A DNA stretch of 13,041 nucleotides from an uncultured Hungatella sp. (GTDB taxonomy: Bacteria > Bacillota > Clostridia > Lachnospirales > Lachnospiraceae): contig CAJUPQ010000091.1 of NCBI GenBank assembly GCA_910588505.1, forward strand, positions 1 to 13,041, in the 5' to 3' direction. Below, piece after piece: positions 6,719 through 12,709 of the stretch (the first letter of the stretch is position 1; every line of letters starts with the position of its first letter). The notes beneath the pieces are model-generated. The model was not told the origin of the DNA, did no database searches, and saw nothing but the letters and a program-made list of their open reading frames with translations. The translations under genes and the position numbers were made by a program.

Positions 6719-8110
6719 TTATAATCCCTGCGCAATGAGATCGCAAACCACTTTATCCTTTACCGTAACGCCCGCAGCCTCCAACTGGGCGATCTTCTCC
6801 GCAAACTGCGGCAGATACTTCTTGTGGGCTACCAGCATCTCGTCCAGCAGGCTCTTGGCGCACCCGCCGCCGGTCACCAGGGGATTCAGCAGAAACGCCT
6901 GAAGAGCCAGACCATAATCCCCTGTAATAGCAGCCTTGATCACGCACTCTTCCATCGCCTTCATCACCTGAACCCAGCCACGCTCCGCGGACTCAAACTT
7001 GCCCCAGGTAATAGGCACCGCTCCTCTGGCCGTGATCATGGAAGAAACCTCCACAATGCTGTCATAGGGAAGATCCTCGATGGCGCCCTTGTTCTCCGTG
7101 CTGACGATCATGATCTGTCTCTTGTCATTGTAGATGGAGTTAATGCACTCGCAGGCAGCGTCGCTGTAGTAGGTTCCGCCTCTCTTGGTCAGCTGCTCCG
7201 GCTTGTAGTTTAAGTTAGGATCCTTGTACAGCTCGAACAACTCCGCCTCGGTCTTCTTTACCTGCTCGCCTCTGGTTCCGATTCCCTCATACTCCTCTAA
7301 GCTGTGCTTTAACATCTCCTCCTGGAGATAGTAGTATCTGTGATAACCGCATGGGATCAGGTTCATCTGGTTTAACTGATCCGGAAGGAACATAGCCTTG
7401 AAAATGTTGGCCGGCGTACCGTCGTCCCCGGAGTTCATCTTTGCGATGATCTCAGGCGTCCGATCCCTGCCCTGGCTGTCGCTGACTTTATGCCAGTGGA
7501 AATGGTTCAGGCCCGCGAACTGATGGAACAGCTCCTCCTCCGGCGTGTCGATAAGCCCTGGCTCCCTCCGAAGGAATCCCAGAGGCACATTGCACAGTCC
7601 GATGCATTTCTTCCAGCCGCCGTGCTTGATAATGGTCTCCGTGATCATTCCCGACGGGTTGGTAAAGTTGATCAGCCAGGCATCCGGACACAGCTCCTTC
7701 ATATCCTTTACAATGTCCAGGATCACCGGAATGGTTCGAAACGCCTTGAACATGCCGCCTGCTCCGTTGGTCTCCTGCCCCTGCATGCCGTGGGAAAGGG
7801 GTATCCTCTCGTCCTTAATCCTGGCATTCAACAGGCCGACCCGGAACTGGGTGGTAACAAAGTCAGCGCCCGGAAGAGCCTCTCTCCGGTCCAGAGTCAG
7901 ATGCACCTTCACATTATAAGGCGTGGCATCCCACATCCTCTGGGCCATAGCGCCTACGATCTCCAGCTTCTCCTTGCCGTCCTCAATGTCCACCAGCCAG
8001 ATCTCCCTAATGGGAAGCTCATCATACCGCTTGATAAAACCCTCCATAAGCTCCGGTGTGTAGCTGCTGCCGCCGCCGATGGTAACGACTTTGATTGGTT
8101 TTTTCTCCAT
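6719..8110 (-). CDS. GH4 6-phospho-beta-glucosidase
   Basis: The 463-residue product belongs to glycoside hydrolase family 4, which cleaves phosphorylated disaccharides in the cytoplasm by an NAD+ and Mn2+ dependent oxidation-elimination mechanism. The N-terminal dinucleotide-binding loop is GGGSSYTPE (12-20), followed by the acidic strand end LVDIED. HGMQGQETNGAGG (107-119), NFTNPSG (148-154), the metal-binding Cys173 in GLCNVP and His203 in LNHFHWHK are all in place. The CNVP form and overall sequence fit the CelF/LicH 6-phospho-beta-glucosidase branch rather than alpha-galactosidases. The ATG at 8110 is chosen because AAGGAGG lies 8 bases upstream; an in-frame extension to 8221 would consist of promoter-like AT-rich DNA. 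It is the first gene of a two-gene operon with EIIC, downstream of the RpiR regulator. Confidence 0.93.
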   Translation of the reverse strand: MEKKPIKVVTIGGGSSYTPELMEGFIKRYDELPIREIWLVDIEDGKEKLEIVGAMAQRMWDATPYNVKVHLTLDRREALPGADFVTTQFRVGLLNARIKDERIPLSHGMQGQETNGAGGMFKAFRTIPVILDIVKDMKELCPDAWLINFTNPSGMITETIIKHGGWKKCIGLCNVPLGFLRREPGLIDTPEEELFHQFAGLNHFHWHKVSDSQGRDRTPEIIAKMNSGDDGTPANIFKAMFLPDQLNQMNLIPCGYHRYYYLQEEMLKHSLEEYEGIGTRGEQVKKTEAELFELYKDPNLNYKPEQLTKRGGTYYSDAACECINSIYNDKRQIMIVSTENKGAIEDLPYDSIVEVSSMITARGAVPITWGKFESAERGWVQVMKAMEECVIKAAITGDYGLALQAFLLNPLVTGGGCAKSLLDEMLVAHKKYLPQFAEKIAQLEAAGVTVKDKVVCDLIAQGL

Positions 8111-8145
8111 TGTACCTGCCTCCTTAGGTTTTATGTAAATTCTTT

Positions 8146-8182
8146 GTACTATTACCATAAAATCATTTTGACAATTTTGCAA
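8146..8182 (-). promoter_or_regulatory. Candidate promoter region of the GH4-EIIC operon
   Basis: Two overlapping weak matches fit 17-base spacing on the minus strand. One is TTGCAA (8177-8182) with TATGGT (8154-8159). The other is TTGTCA (8169-8174) with TAGTAC (8146-8151). Neither is near consensus, which suits an operon that needs an activator. The GH4 start is 36-44 bases downstream. Confidence 0.35.
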
Positions 8183-8199
8183 GAATTTACAGATATAAT

Positions 8200-8212
8200 G
8201 GGAATCATTCCC
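8200..8212. promoter_or_regulatory. 13-bp palindrome upstream of the GH4-EIIC promoter
   Basis: GGGAATCATTCCC is a perfect palindrome around a central C. It lies about 18 bases upstream of the proposed -35 on the minus strand, a typical activator position. The neighbouring RpiR-family protein is the obvious candidate ligand, by inference only. Confidence 0.35.
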
Positions 8213-8240
8213 TAAAGTCAACAGATTTTTGCGGCTATTT

Positions 8241-8394
8241 TCGGTATTTATTACCGATTTATAACAGTTCAGATAACCCTTGAACTGTTACGCGTCCGGC
8301 CATGAAAATCGTTTACGCGCAGGCCGGATACCTGCTGCCATTACGTTTTCATACAGTCAGCGCGTTAAACACCCAGACCTACCTGAACTGTTAC
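8241..8394. repeat. Cluster of competing inverted repeats in the RpiR-GH4 intergenic region
   Basis: The 345-base gap between GH4 and RpiR (8111-8455) holds no gene but much structure. TCGGTA/TACCGA (8241-8246, 8252-8257) is a small hairpin. TAACAGTTCA (8262-8271) pairs perfectly with TGAACTGTTA at 8281-8290, and an identical TGAACTGTTA recurs at 8384-8393. TCCGGCC/GGCCGGA (8295-8301, 8322-8328) overlaps a longer pairing of ATGAAAA with TTTTCAT (8302-8308, 8346-8352), and GTTTACGCGC (8311-8320) can pair with 8360-8370. Several of these exclude each other. They may be binding sites, an attenuator or a decayed palindromic element. No good terminator for RpiR is visible. Confidence 0.6.
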
Positions 8395-8455
8395 ACCGAT
8401 TTAACACGGTTAACCAGACCCGCAATCCAGCCATAGCATGAATTTGCCTCCTGCG

Positions 8456-9313
8456 TCACCAGTCCGGCCTCTCCCTGTCTTTTAAAAACGTCCGGATATT
8501 CTCCAGATTTTCATCATAATCTTTCACAAACAGCATCATATACAGAATATCAAGGGCATAAGACATGCCGGTGCGGGAGGCAAAATTCCCGATCTTCCCC
8601 ACGCTCTCTTCCTCATTTTCAACGATAATGGCGTGATTGGCTTTCCAGATGTTGGGACTTTTGGCATTGCTGGTGAGGAGGCAGATCTCGCTCTTGATGT
8701 GCTTTAAGTCGTCCACCCACCGCCCCACCTTCCTGCTGTCGGCGTACTGGGAGATGATCAGCGCGGCCTGCCTCTTTGCCTTGCGCTGGCGGTACAGATT
8801 GTTGTTGAATCCTACCATGGAGGGATTGGAAAACGGCAGCCCTAACTTGGCGGTCTTGCACAGAAAATCCTGAGCAAGGATAAACGACTGCTGGGACCCC
8901 AGCACATACACATAGTCCGCCCGGTACAAAACGTCGGCCACCCTCTGCACCACGCGGATATCCACGGAATGGTACGCGTTCAGAAGGGCCTGGTGGTGAA
9001 GGTTAAACAAGATCTTTGGGAAATCCCTCACATCATCGTCCTTATGCACCGGCAGCATCACGTCCACCGCCTTCTCATTCTCAATCAGCCGGTCCAGCTC
9101 CGTGGCCAGCTTGATCTTTAACTGGGCAAACCCGTCCACCCCCACTTTCTTGCAGACCCGCCCGATAGTGGACGGGGAGGAGTAAGCCGCCTCCGCGATC
9201 TCCCCGATGGTGGCGTTTATCACTGCCCTGGGATGCTTAAGGATGTAGCGCACCACCACCTGCTCCGCGTTGGTAAAAAGCTGTTCTTCCTTTAACTGAT
9301 TTAAGATTGACAT
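8456..9313 (-). CDS. RpiR-family transcriptional regulator (HTH plus SIS domain)
   Basis: The 285-residue product has the two-part RpiR layout. The N-terminal HTH domain (about 1-77) includes NAEQVVVRYILKHP and the recognition region SSPSTIGRVCKKVGVDGFAQLK (45-66). A sugar-isomerase-like SIS domain (about 105-255), which binds phospho-sugars in this family, includes ADYVYVLGSQQSFILAQDF and AALIISQYADSR. The length is normal. The ATG at 9313 is preferred, with GGGAG 7 bases upstream; a TTG further up at 9364 would lie in the -10 box. It has its own promoter (9364-9392) and stands immediately upstream of GH4 and EIIC in the same direction, so it most likely controls the beta-glucoside operon in response to a phosphorylated sugar. 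Whether it activates or represses cannot be read from the sequence. Confidence 0.92.
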   Translation of the reverse strand: MSILNQLKEEQLFTNAEQVVVRYILKHPRAVINATIGEIAEAAYSSPSTIGRVCKKVGVDGFAQLKIKLATELDRLIENEKAVDVMLPVHKDDDVRDFPKILFNLHHQALLNAYHSVDIRVVQRVADVLYRADYVYVLGSQQSFILAQDFLCKTAKLGLPFSNPSMVGFNNNLYRQRKAKRQAALIISQYADSRKVGRWVDDLKHIKSEICLLTSNAKSPNIWKANHAIIVENEEESVGKIGNFASRTGMSYALDILYMMLFVKDYDENLENIRTFLKDRERPDW

Positions 9314-9363
9314 GTTTTCTCCCGCCTTCCTGTGATATGTTGCTGTGGGCCTCTTTTCTTTCA

Positions 9364-9392
9364 ATCATATCGCAAGTGGGGCGGGATGTAAA
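9364..9392 (-). promoter_or_regulatory. Sigma-A promoter of the RpiR regulator
   Basis: On the minus strand TTTACA (9387-9392, 5 of 6) and TATGAT (9364-9369, 5 of 6) are separated by exactly 17 bases and lie about 50 bases upstream of the ATG at 9313. It runs back to back with the promoter of the plus-strand remnant at 9421-9449. Confidence 0.7.
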
Positions 9393-9420
9393 GAGACCTG
9401 GGAGGCTTCATGTTTTCTCC

Positions 9421-9449
9421 TTTACTCCACGATCTGTCTATGTTAAAAT
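9421..9449 (+). promoter_or_regulatory. Candidate promoter of the plus-strand ATPase remnant
   Basis: TTTACT (9421-9426, 4 of 6) and TAAAAT (9444-9449, 5 of 6) are 17 bases apart. They are followed by AGAGGTGAG (9461-9469), a fair ribosome site for the ATG at 9475. The decayed gene therefore seems to have kept its original expression signals. Confidence 0.5.
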
Positions 9450-9474
9450 AGGATCATAACAGAGGTGAGCATGG

Positions 9475-9702
9475 ATGACCAGGATCATTGGCATTGGGAG
9501 CCAAAACTTTGAACAAATCATTTCAAATCGCTACTTCTGTATCAATAAGACAAGCTTTATCAAAGAATGGTGGGAAAATGGGGATGCTGTCACATTGATC
9601 GCCCGCCCCGAAGATTTGGAAAAACCCTGCCATGGATATGACAAGACGCTTTTTTTCTGTGGAACACTTCGGACAGACTATGCCCTTTCATGGCCTTTCT
9701 AA
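9475..9702 (+). pseudogene. N-terminal remnant of an AAA-ATPase-like/PD-(D/E)XK family gene
   Basis: The first 45 codons match the start of AAA-ATPase_like proteins (IIGIGSQNFEQIISNRYFCI, KTSFIKEWWENGDAVTLIARP). The family then continues RPRRFGKT, its P-loop. Here a base is missing near 9608-9611, so the open frame reads RPEDLEKP, while RRFGKTL is readable in a shifted frame. A second shift near 9629-9632 restores MDMTRRFFSVEHFG and PFHGLS in a third frame. After that, at about 9700, homology stops abruptly and the palindrome arm begins. The rest of the ATPase and the whole nuclease domain are absent. The short open frame (75 codons) is therefore a decay product, not a native small protein. 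It is the only coding remnant on the plus strand and differs in sequence from the one at 51-611, so the two are separate family members. Confidence 0.85.
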
Positions 9703-9866
9703 TGTACTCTCGGAGTCTCTTTGTGCCTGATTTTGTGAGATGATTTTTTGTCAGATGTGCATACATTTATGAGGCGTACGTGGAACGTACGTTGATTAAA
9801 TTTATGTGCATCTGACGGAAAATCATCCACAAAGGCAGGTGCAGGAGAGATTCCGAGAGTACATCT
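9701..9866. repeat. 165-bp long palindrome with GTCAGATG core, between two stop codons
   Basis: The left arm 9701-9757 and right arm 9809-9864 are inverted copies. Outer ends (ATGTACTCTCGGA at 9702-9714 and 9852-9864) and inner ends (GTCAGATG 9750-9757, CATCTGAC 9809-9816) match exactly, and the stretch between is diverged with small gaps. The loop contains a further perfect hairpin, CGTACGT (9775-9781) GGA ACGTACG (9785-9791). The element fills the space between the stop of the remnant (TAA 9700-9702) and the stop of capG (minus strand, 9866-9868). The left arm is identical to the inverted copy at 1-52. It might act as a bidirectional 3' structure for two convergent genes, or be a palindromic mobile repeat. 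Confidence 0.85.
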
Positions 9867-11299
9867 TATTCCCCCTTTCGCCATACTCTTTTATTTATCA
9901 CATCTGTATAAGACTGTACGATTTTCACCACTTTATCGGAAACATTTTCATCCACATAGTCAGGCACAGGAAGGGCGCCGCCTCCCCGCTCTCTCCCACA
10001 CATGGCCACCGCTATATCCACTGCCTGTAAAAGCCCCGCAGCACTTATCCCGGAAAGGATAAAACACCCTTTGTCCATGGCCTCCGGCCTCTCTGTGGAC
10101 GTGCGGATACACACCGCCGGAAACGGACGCCCTACAGATGTAAAAAAGCTGCTCTCCTCCGGCAGTGTTCCCGAATCGGACACCACACAGAACGCGTTCA
10201 TCTGAAGGCAGTTATAATCATGAAATCCTAAGGGTTCATGCGCGATCACTCTCTCATCCAGTATAAATCCTGATTTCTCCAATCTTTTTCGGCTCCTTGG
10301 ATGGCAGGAGTACAGCACCGGCATATCGTACGTTTTTGCCATGGCGTTCACCGCCTGAAACAGAGACAGAAAATTCTTCTCCGTATCCAGATTCTCTTCA
10401 CGGTGGGCTGACAGCAGGATGTAACGCCCCTTTTCAATGGCGATCCCCGTCTCTTCTGTGATCCGCCTGTGGATGTCCGAATTTTGGATCTCTTCCAGGT
10501 TGGCTGACAGCACCTCCGCCATTGGGCTTCCTGTAACAAATACACGTTCCGCCGGCAGACCCGCCCCTAACAGGTACTTTCTGGCATGCTCCGAGTACGC
10601 CAGGTTCACATCGCTGATCACGTCCACGATCCGGCGGTTGGTCTCCTCCGGAAGGCATTCATCCTTGCAGCGGTTCCCCGCCTCCATGTGGAAAATCGGG
10701 ATGTGCAGCCGTTTCGCTCCGATCACCGACAGACACGAATTCGTGTCGCCAAGCACCAGCGCCGCGTCCGGCTTTATCTCCGCCATCAGCTTATAGGAAC
10801 GGGCTATGATCGCCCCCATGGCATCCCCCAGATCCCCTCCCCCGCAGTCCAGATAGATATCCGGCGTTTCCAGCCCCAAGTCCTTAAAAAAGATGCCGTT
10901 CAGATTGTAATCATAGTTCTGGCCTGTGTGGCATAAAAGGCAGTCAAAATAGTACCGGCACTTTTTTATGGTCTCTGACAGACGGATGATCTCCGGGCGG
11001 GTCCCTGCGATAATCAAAAGCTTCAGCCTGCCGTTCTCTTTCCATTTCACACCGCCATATGGGCCGGCCCACTGACCTCCATGGCCCTGATCCCTTGACT
11101 GTCTGTCCTGAAACGGTCTTTCTGACCCGAAAGAGCGATCGCCGGCTGGCTGGTTCCCGGAATGTTGATCTGGTTCAGCCGGTCTGTTCGGATTTGTCCC
11201 TAGCTCTGTTCCTGTCCCTGACTCTGTTTCTATCCCTGGCTCTGTTCCTGCCCCAATCTCTGTTCCTGTCTCCCTTTCTATCTTCATTTCTACCTTCAT
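9866..11299 (-). CDS. capG: CapG-like UDP-N-acetylglucosamine/fucosamine 2-epimerase with N-terminal extension
   Basis: The 477-residue product is a non-hydrolysing UDP-HexNAc 2-epimerase of the WecB/CapG/WbjD family. The catalytic core starts near residue 92 (LKLLIIAGTRPEIIRL) and is complete: D185 in GDTNS, E206 in HMEAGNRC, E218-E219 in PEETNRR, H299 in SAHREENLD, and SDSGTLPEES near the end. The HMEAGNRC/PEETNRR form and the capE-capF neighbours point to CapG, the last step to UDP-N-acetyl-L-fucosamine. Normal family members begin at the core. Here about 90 extra residues precede it, including four TExGxx hexapeptides (13-36) and a Gln/Gly/Arg/Asp-rich stretch. The ATG at 11299 has GGAGG six bases upstream, so the extension seems to be translated; a GTG at 11050 is the alternative core start but has a poor ribosome site. 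A palindromic element separates it from capF. Confidence 0.9.
   Translation of the reverse strand: MKVEMKIERETGTEIGAGTEPGIETESGTGTELGTNPNRPAEPDQHSGNQPAGDRSFGSERPFQDRQSRDQGHGGQWAGPYGGVKWKENGRLKLLIIAGTRPEIIRLSETIKKCRYYFDCLLCHTGQNYDYNLNGIFFKDLGLETPDIYLDCGGGDLGDAMGAIIARSYKLMAEIKPDAALVLGDTNSCLSVIGAKRLHIPIFHMEAGNRCKDECLPEETNRRIVDVISDVNLAYSEHARKYLLGAGLPAERVFVTGSPMAEVLSANLEEIQNSDIHRRITEETGIAIEKGRYILLSAHREENLDTEKNFLSLFQAVNAMAKTYDMPVLYSCHPRSRKRLEKSGFILDERVIAHEPLGFHDYNCLQMNAFCVVSDSGTLPEESSFFTSVGRPFPAVCIRTSTERPEAMDKGCFILSGISAAGLLQAVDIAVAMCGRERGGGALPVPDYVDENVSDKVVKIVQSYTDVINKRVWRKGE
11192..11263 (-). repeat. 18-bp tandem repeat inside the CapG-like N-terminus
   Basis: Four in-frame 18-bp units encode TEIGAG, TEPGIE, TESGTG and TELGTN (residues 13-36). 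The bases just before (residues 7-12) look like a weaker fifth unit. On the plus strand it appears as repeats of CTCTGTTCCTGTCCCTG-like sequence. Unit number could vary by slippage without breaking the frame. Confidence 0.8.
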
Positions 11300-11334
11300 G
11301 CCTTCCTCCGCGTTCTTTCATAGCTGCTAAATGA

Positions 11335-11481
11335 TGTTTGAAAAATGTTTTCTGTCAGATGCCCATTCCTTTTTATAGAAGATTTTTCCCCACTCATGGG
11401 GGCGGCGGCCCCATGAACGAAGCAAGGGACAACTCTGTCCCAAAACGGGGCCCACATCTGACGGAAACCATTTTTCAAGCA
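11335..11481. repeat. 147-bp long palindrome with GTCAGATG core, between capF and capG
   Basis: The 27-base arms 11335-11361 and 11455-11481 are inverted copies with 24 of 27 positions matching. Their inner ends are GTCAGATG and CATCTGAC, the same core as in the palindrome at 9701-9866, and the 13 bases CATCTGACGGAAA are shared by both elements, but the outer arm sequences differ. Inside are two perfect hairpins: CATGGGG/CCCCATG (11395-11401, 11409-11415) and GGGACA/TGTCCC (11426-11431, 11436-11441). It starts 4 bases after the capF stop and ends 35 bases before the capG ATG. It would fold in the capF-capG transcript and may lower or terminate read-through, though no T-tract follows it. Confidence 0.8.
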
Positions 11482-11485
11482 CTCT

Positions 11486-12709
11486 TTAATTTCCCTCAAC
11501 CTCTTCAAAAAATGTGTCCGGACGCGCCTCCTCAAACCGCTCATTGGCCCACATCACCGTTACCAGGTTTTCCGTCTCTGACAGATTTTCTATGCTGTGG
11601 GCATAGCCGGGCAGGATCCGGACCGCCTGCATCTGTTCCCCGGTTACCTCAAACTCTATCACCGGATAAGGATCCCCCTTTTCATCTTTCCCGATCTTCC
11701 TCTGCCGGATCAGCCCATGCCCAGACACTACCATGAAGATCTCCCACTTGCTGTTATGCCAGTGCTGCCCCCGCACATTGCCCGGCCTGGCCACATTCAC
11801 GCTTACCTGGCCGCATCTCTCGGTTTTTATCAACTCCGTAAACATCCCCCTGTTGTCCACCCGCATGTCCAATGGGCGGCTCATGGCCTCTCTTGGAAGG
11901 TAAGAAAGATACGCGCTGTACAGCTTCTTCTCAAAAGAGCCTGACGGGATCTCCGGGATCACTGACCCCTTCCATGTCTCATTGTACATGTTCAACAGGT
12001 CAACGATCTCTCCCAAAGAGACCTTGTGGCTGACAGGGACAAAACAGAACCGGCCACGGTCCTTTTCCACCGGACGGGTATCCTCGTACTCACAGCGGTG
12101 TTCCTTTCCCTCCAGGGCGTCCAGCATCTCCTCCACCAGGTCGTCGATATACACCAGCTCCAGTTTCGTATCCCGGTTATCTACCCTGTAATCCAGGCCA
12201 TTGGCTATGGCATGGCAGAAGGTGGCCACCGCGGAGTTGTAGTCTGGTCTGCACCATTTTCCAAAAAGATTGGGAAACCGGTACGCCAGGACTTTCGCTC
12301 CGGTTTCCCGGGAATACTGAAAGAGAAGCTCCTCCCCGGCGCGCTTGCTCTCGCCATATGGAGAGTCTTTGTATCTTCCCGTAAGGGACGCCTGAATGGA
12401 CGAGGACAACATGACAGGGGATCTGTTCTTACATTTTTTTAATGTTTCCAGAACACAGGCAAGGGCTCCCAGATTGCCCTGTTCAAACTCCGCGGCGTTT
12501 CTGGGGCGGTTCACTCCGGCCAGATGGAAGATGAAGTCCGCTTTTTGGCAGTATTCCTCCAGAAGATCCGAACCCTTGTCGTACCCATAAATCTCCCCGA
12601 TCAAAAGACCCGGACGGGCGCGGTTCTTTCCTTCTTTTATGTTCTTTAGATTCTCCACAAGGTTCTTTCCCACAAATCCGCCCGCCCCCGTGACCAGTAT
12701 GTTCATCAT
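11486..12709 (-). CDS. capF: CapF-like UDP-sugar reductase (SDR plus cupin)
   Basis: The 407-residue product has the two-domain build of CapF/WbjC, the bifunctional enzyme that epimerises and reduces the 4-keto sugar made by CapE. Residues 1-250 are an extended short-chain dehydrogenase: NADP-binding GAGGFVG (8-14), FHLAGVNRP (61-69), SSSIQAS (102-108) and the catalytic Y118-x3-K122 in YGESK. Residues about 280-405 are a cupin with likely metal ligands H316 and H318 (GQHWHNSKWE), E323 and H371 (PGYAHSIEN). It is a little longer than CapF of Staphylococcus. The ATG at 12709 overlaps the stop of the capE-like frame in ATGA, so translation is coupled. The gene works with capE and capG to make UDP-N-acetyl-L-fucosamine for a capsule or other surface glycan. 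Confidence 0.92.
   Translation of the reverse strand: MMNILVTGAGGFVGKNLVENLKNIKEGKNRARPGLLIGEIYGYDKGSDLLEEYCQKADFIFHLAGVNRPRNAAEFEQGNLGALACVLETLKKCKNRSPVMLSSSIQASLTGRYKDSPYGESKRAGEELLFQYSRETGAKVLAYRFPNLFGKWCRPDYNSAVATFCHAIANGLDYRVDNRDTKLELVYIDDLVEEMLDALEGKEHRCEYEDTRPVEKDRGRFCFVPVSHKVSLGEIVDLLNMYNETWKGSVIPEIPSGSFEKKLYSAYLSYLPREAMSRPLDMRVDNRGMFTELIKTERCGQVSVNVARPGNVRGQHWHNSKWEIFMVVSGHGLIRQRKIGKDEKGDPYPVIEFEVTGEQMQAVRILPGYAHSIENLSETENLVTVMWANERFEEARPDTFFEEVEGN

Noticed and set aside
8169..8199. Plus-strand TTGACA...TATAAT pair upstream of GH4
   Set aside because: The boxes are perfect, but the spacing is 20 bases and there is no plus-strand gene downstream before the antisense of RpiR.
7490..8215. 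Long plus-strand open frame (241 codons) opposite GH4
   Set aside because: It is antisense to a GH4 gene with all motifs intact, its peptide has no recognisable features, and it reflects the codon bias of the minus-strand gene.
8301..8316. Possible catabolite-response (cre) site ATGAAAATCGTTTACG
   Set aside because: It resembles TGWAANCGNWNWCA only with an extra base or several mismatches, and it lies far upstream of GH4 inside an inverted-repeat cluster.
11338..11736. Plus-strand open frame (132 codons) starting in the capF-capG palindrome
   Set aside because: It is mostly antisense to capF's cupin domain and shows no protein-family features.
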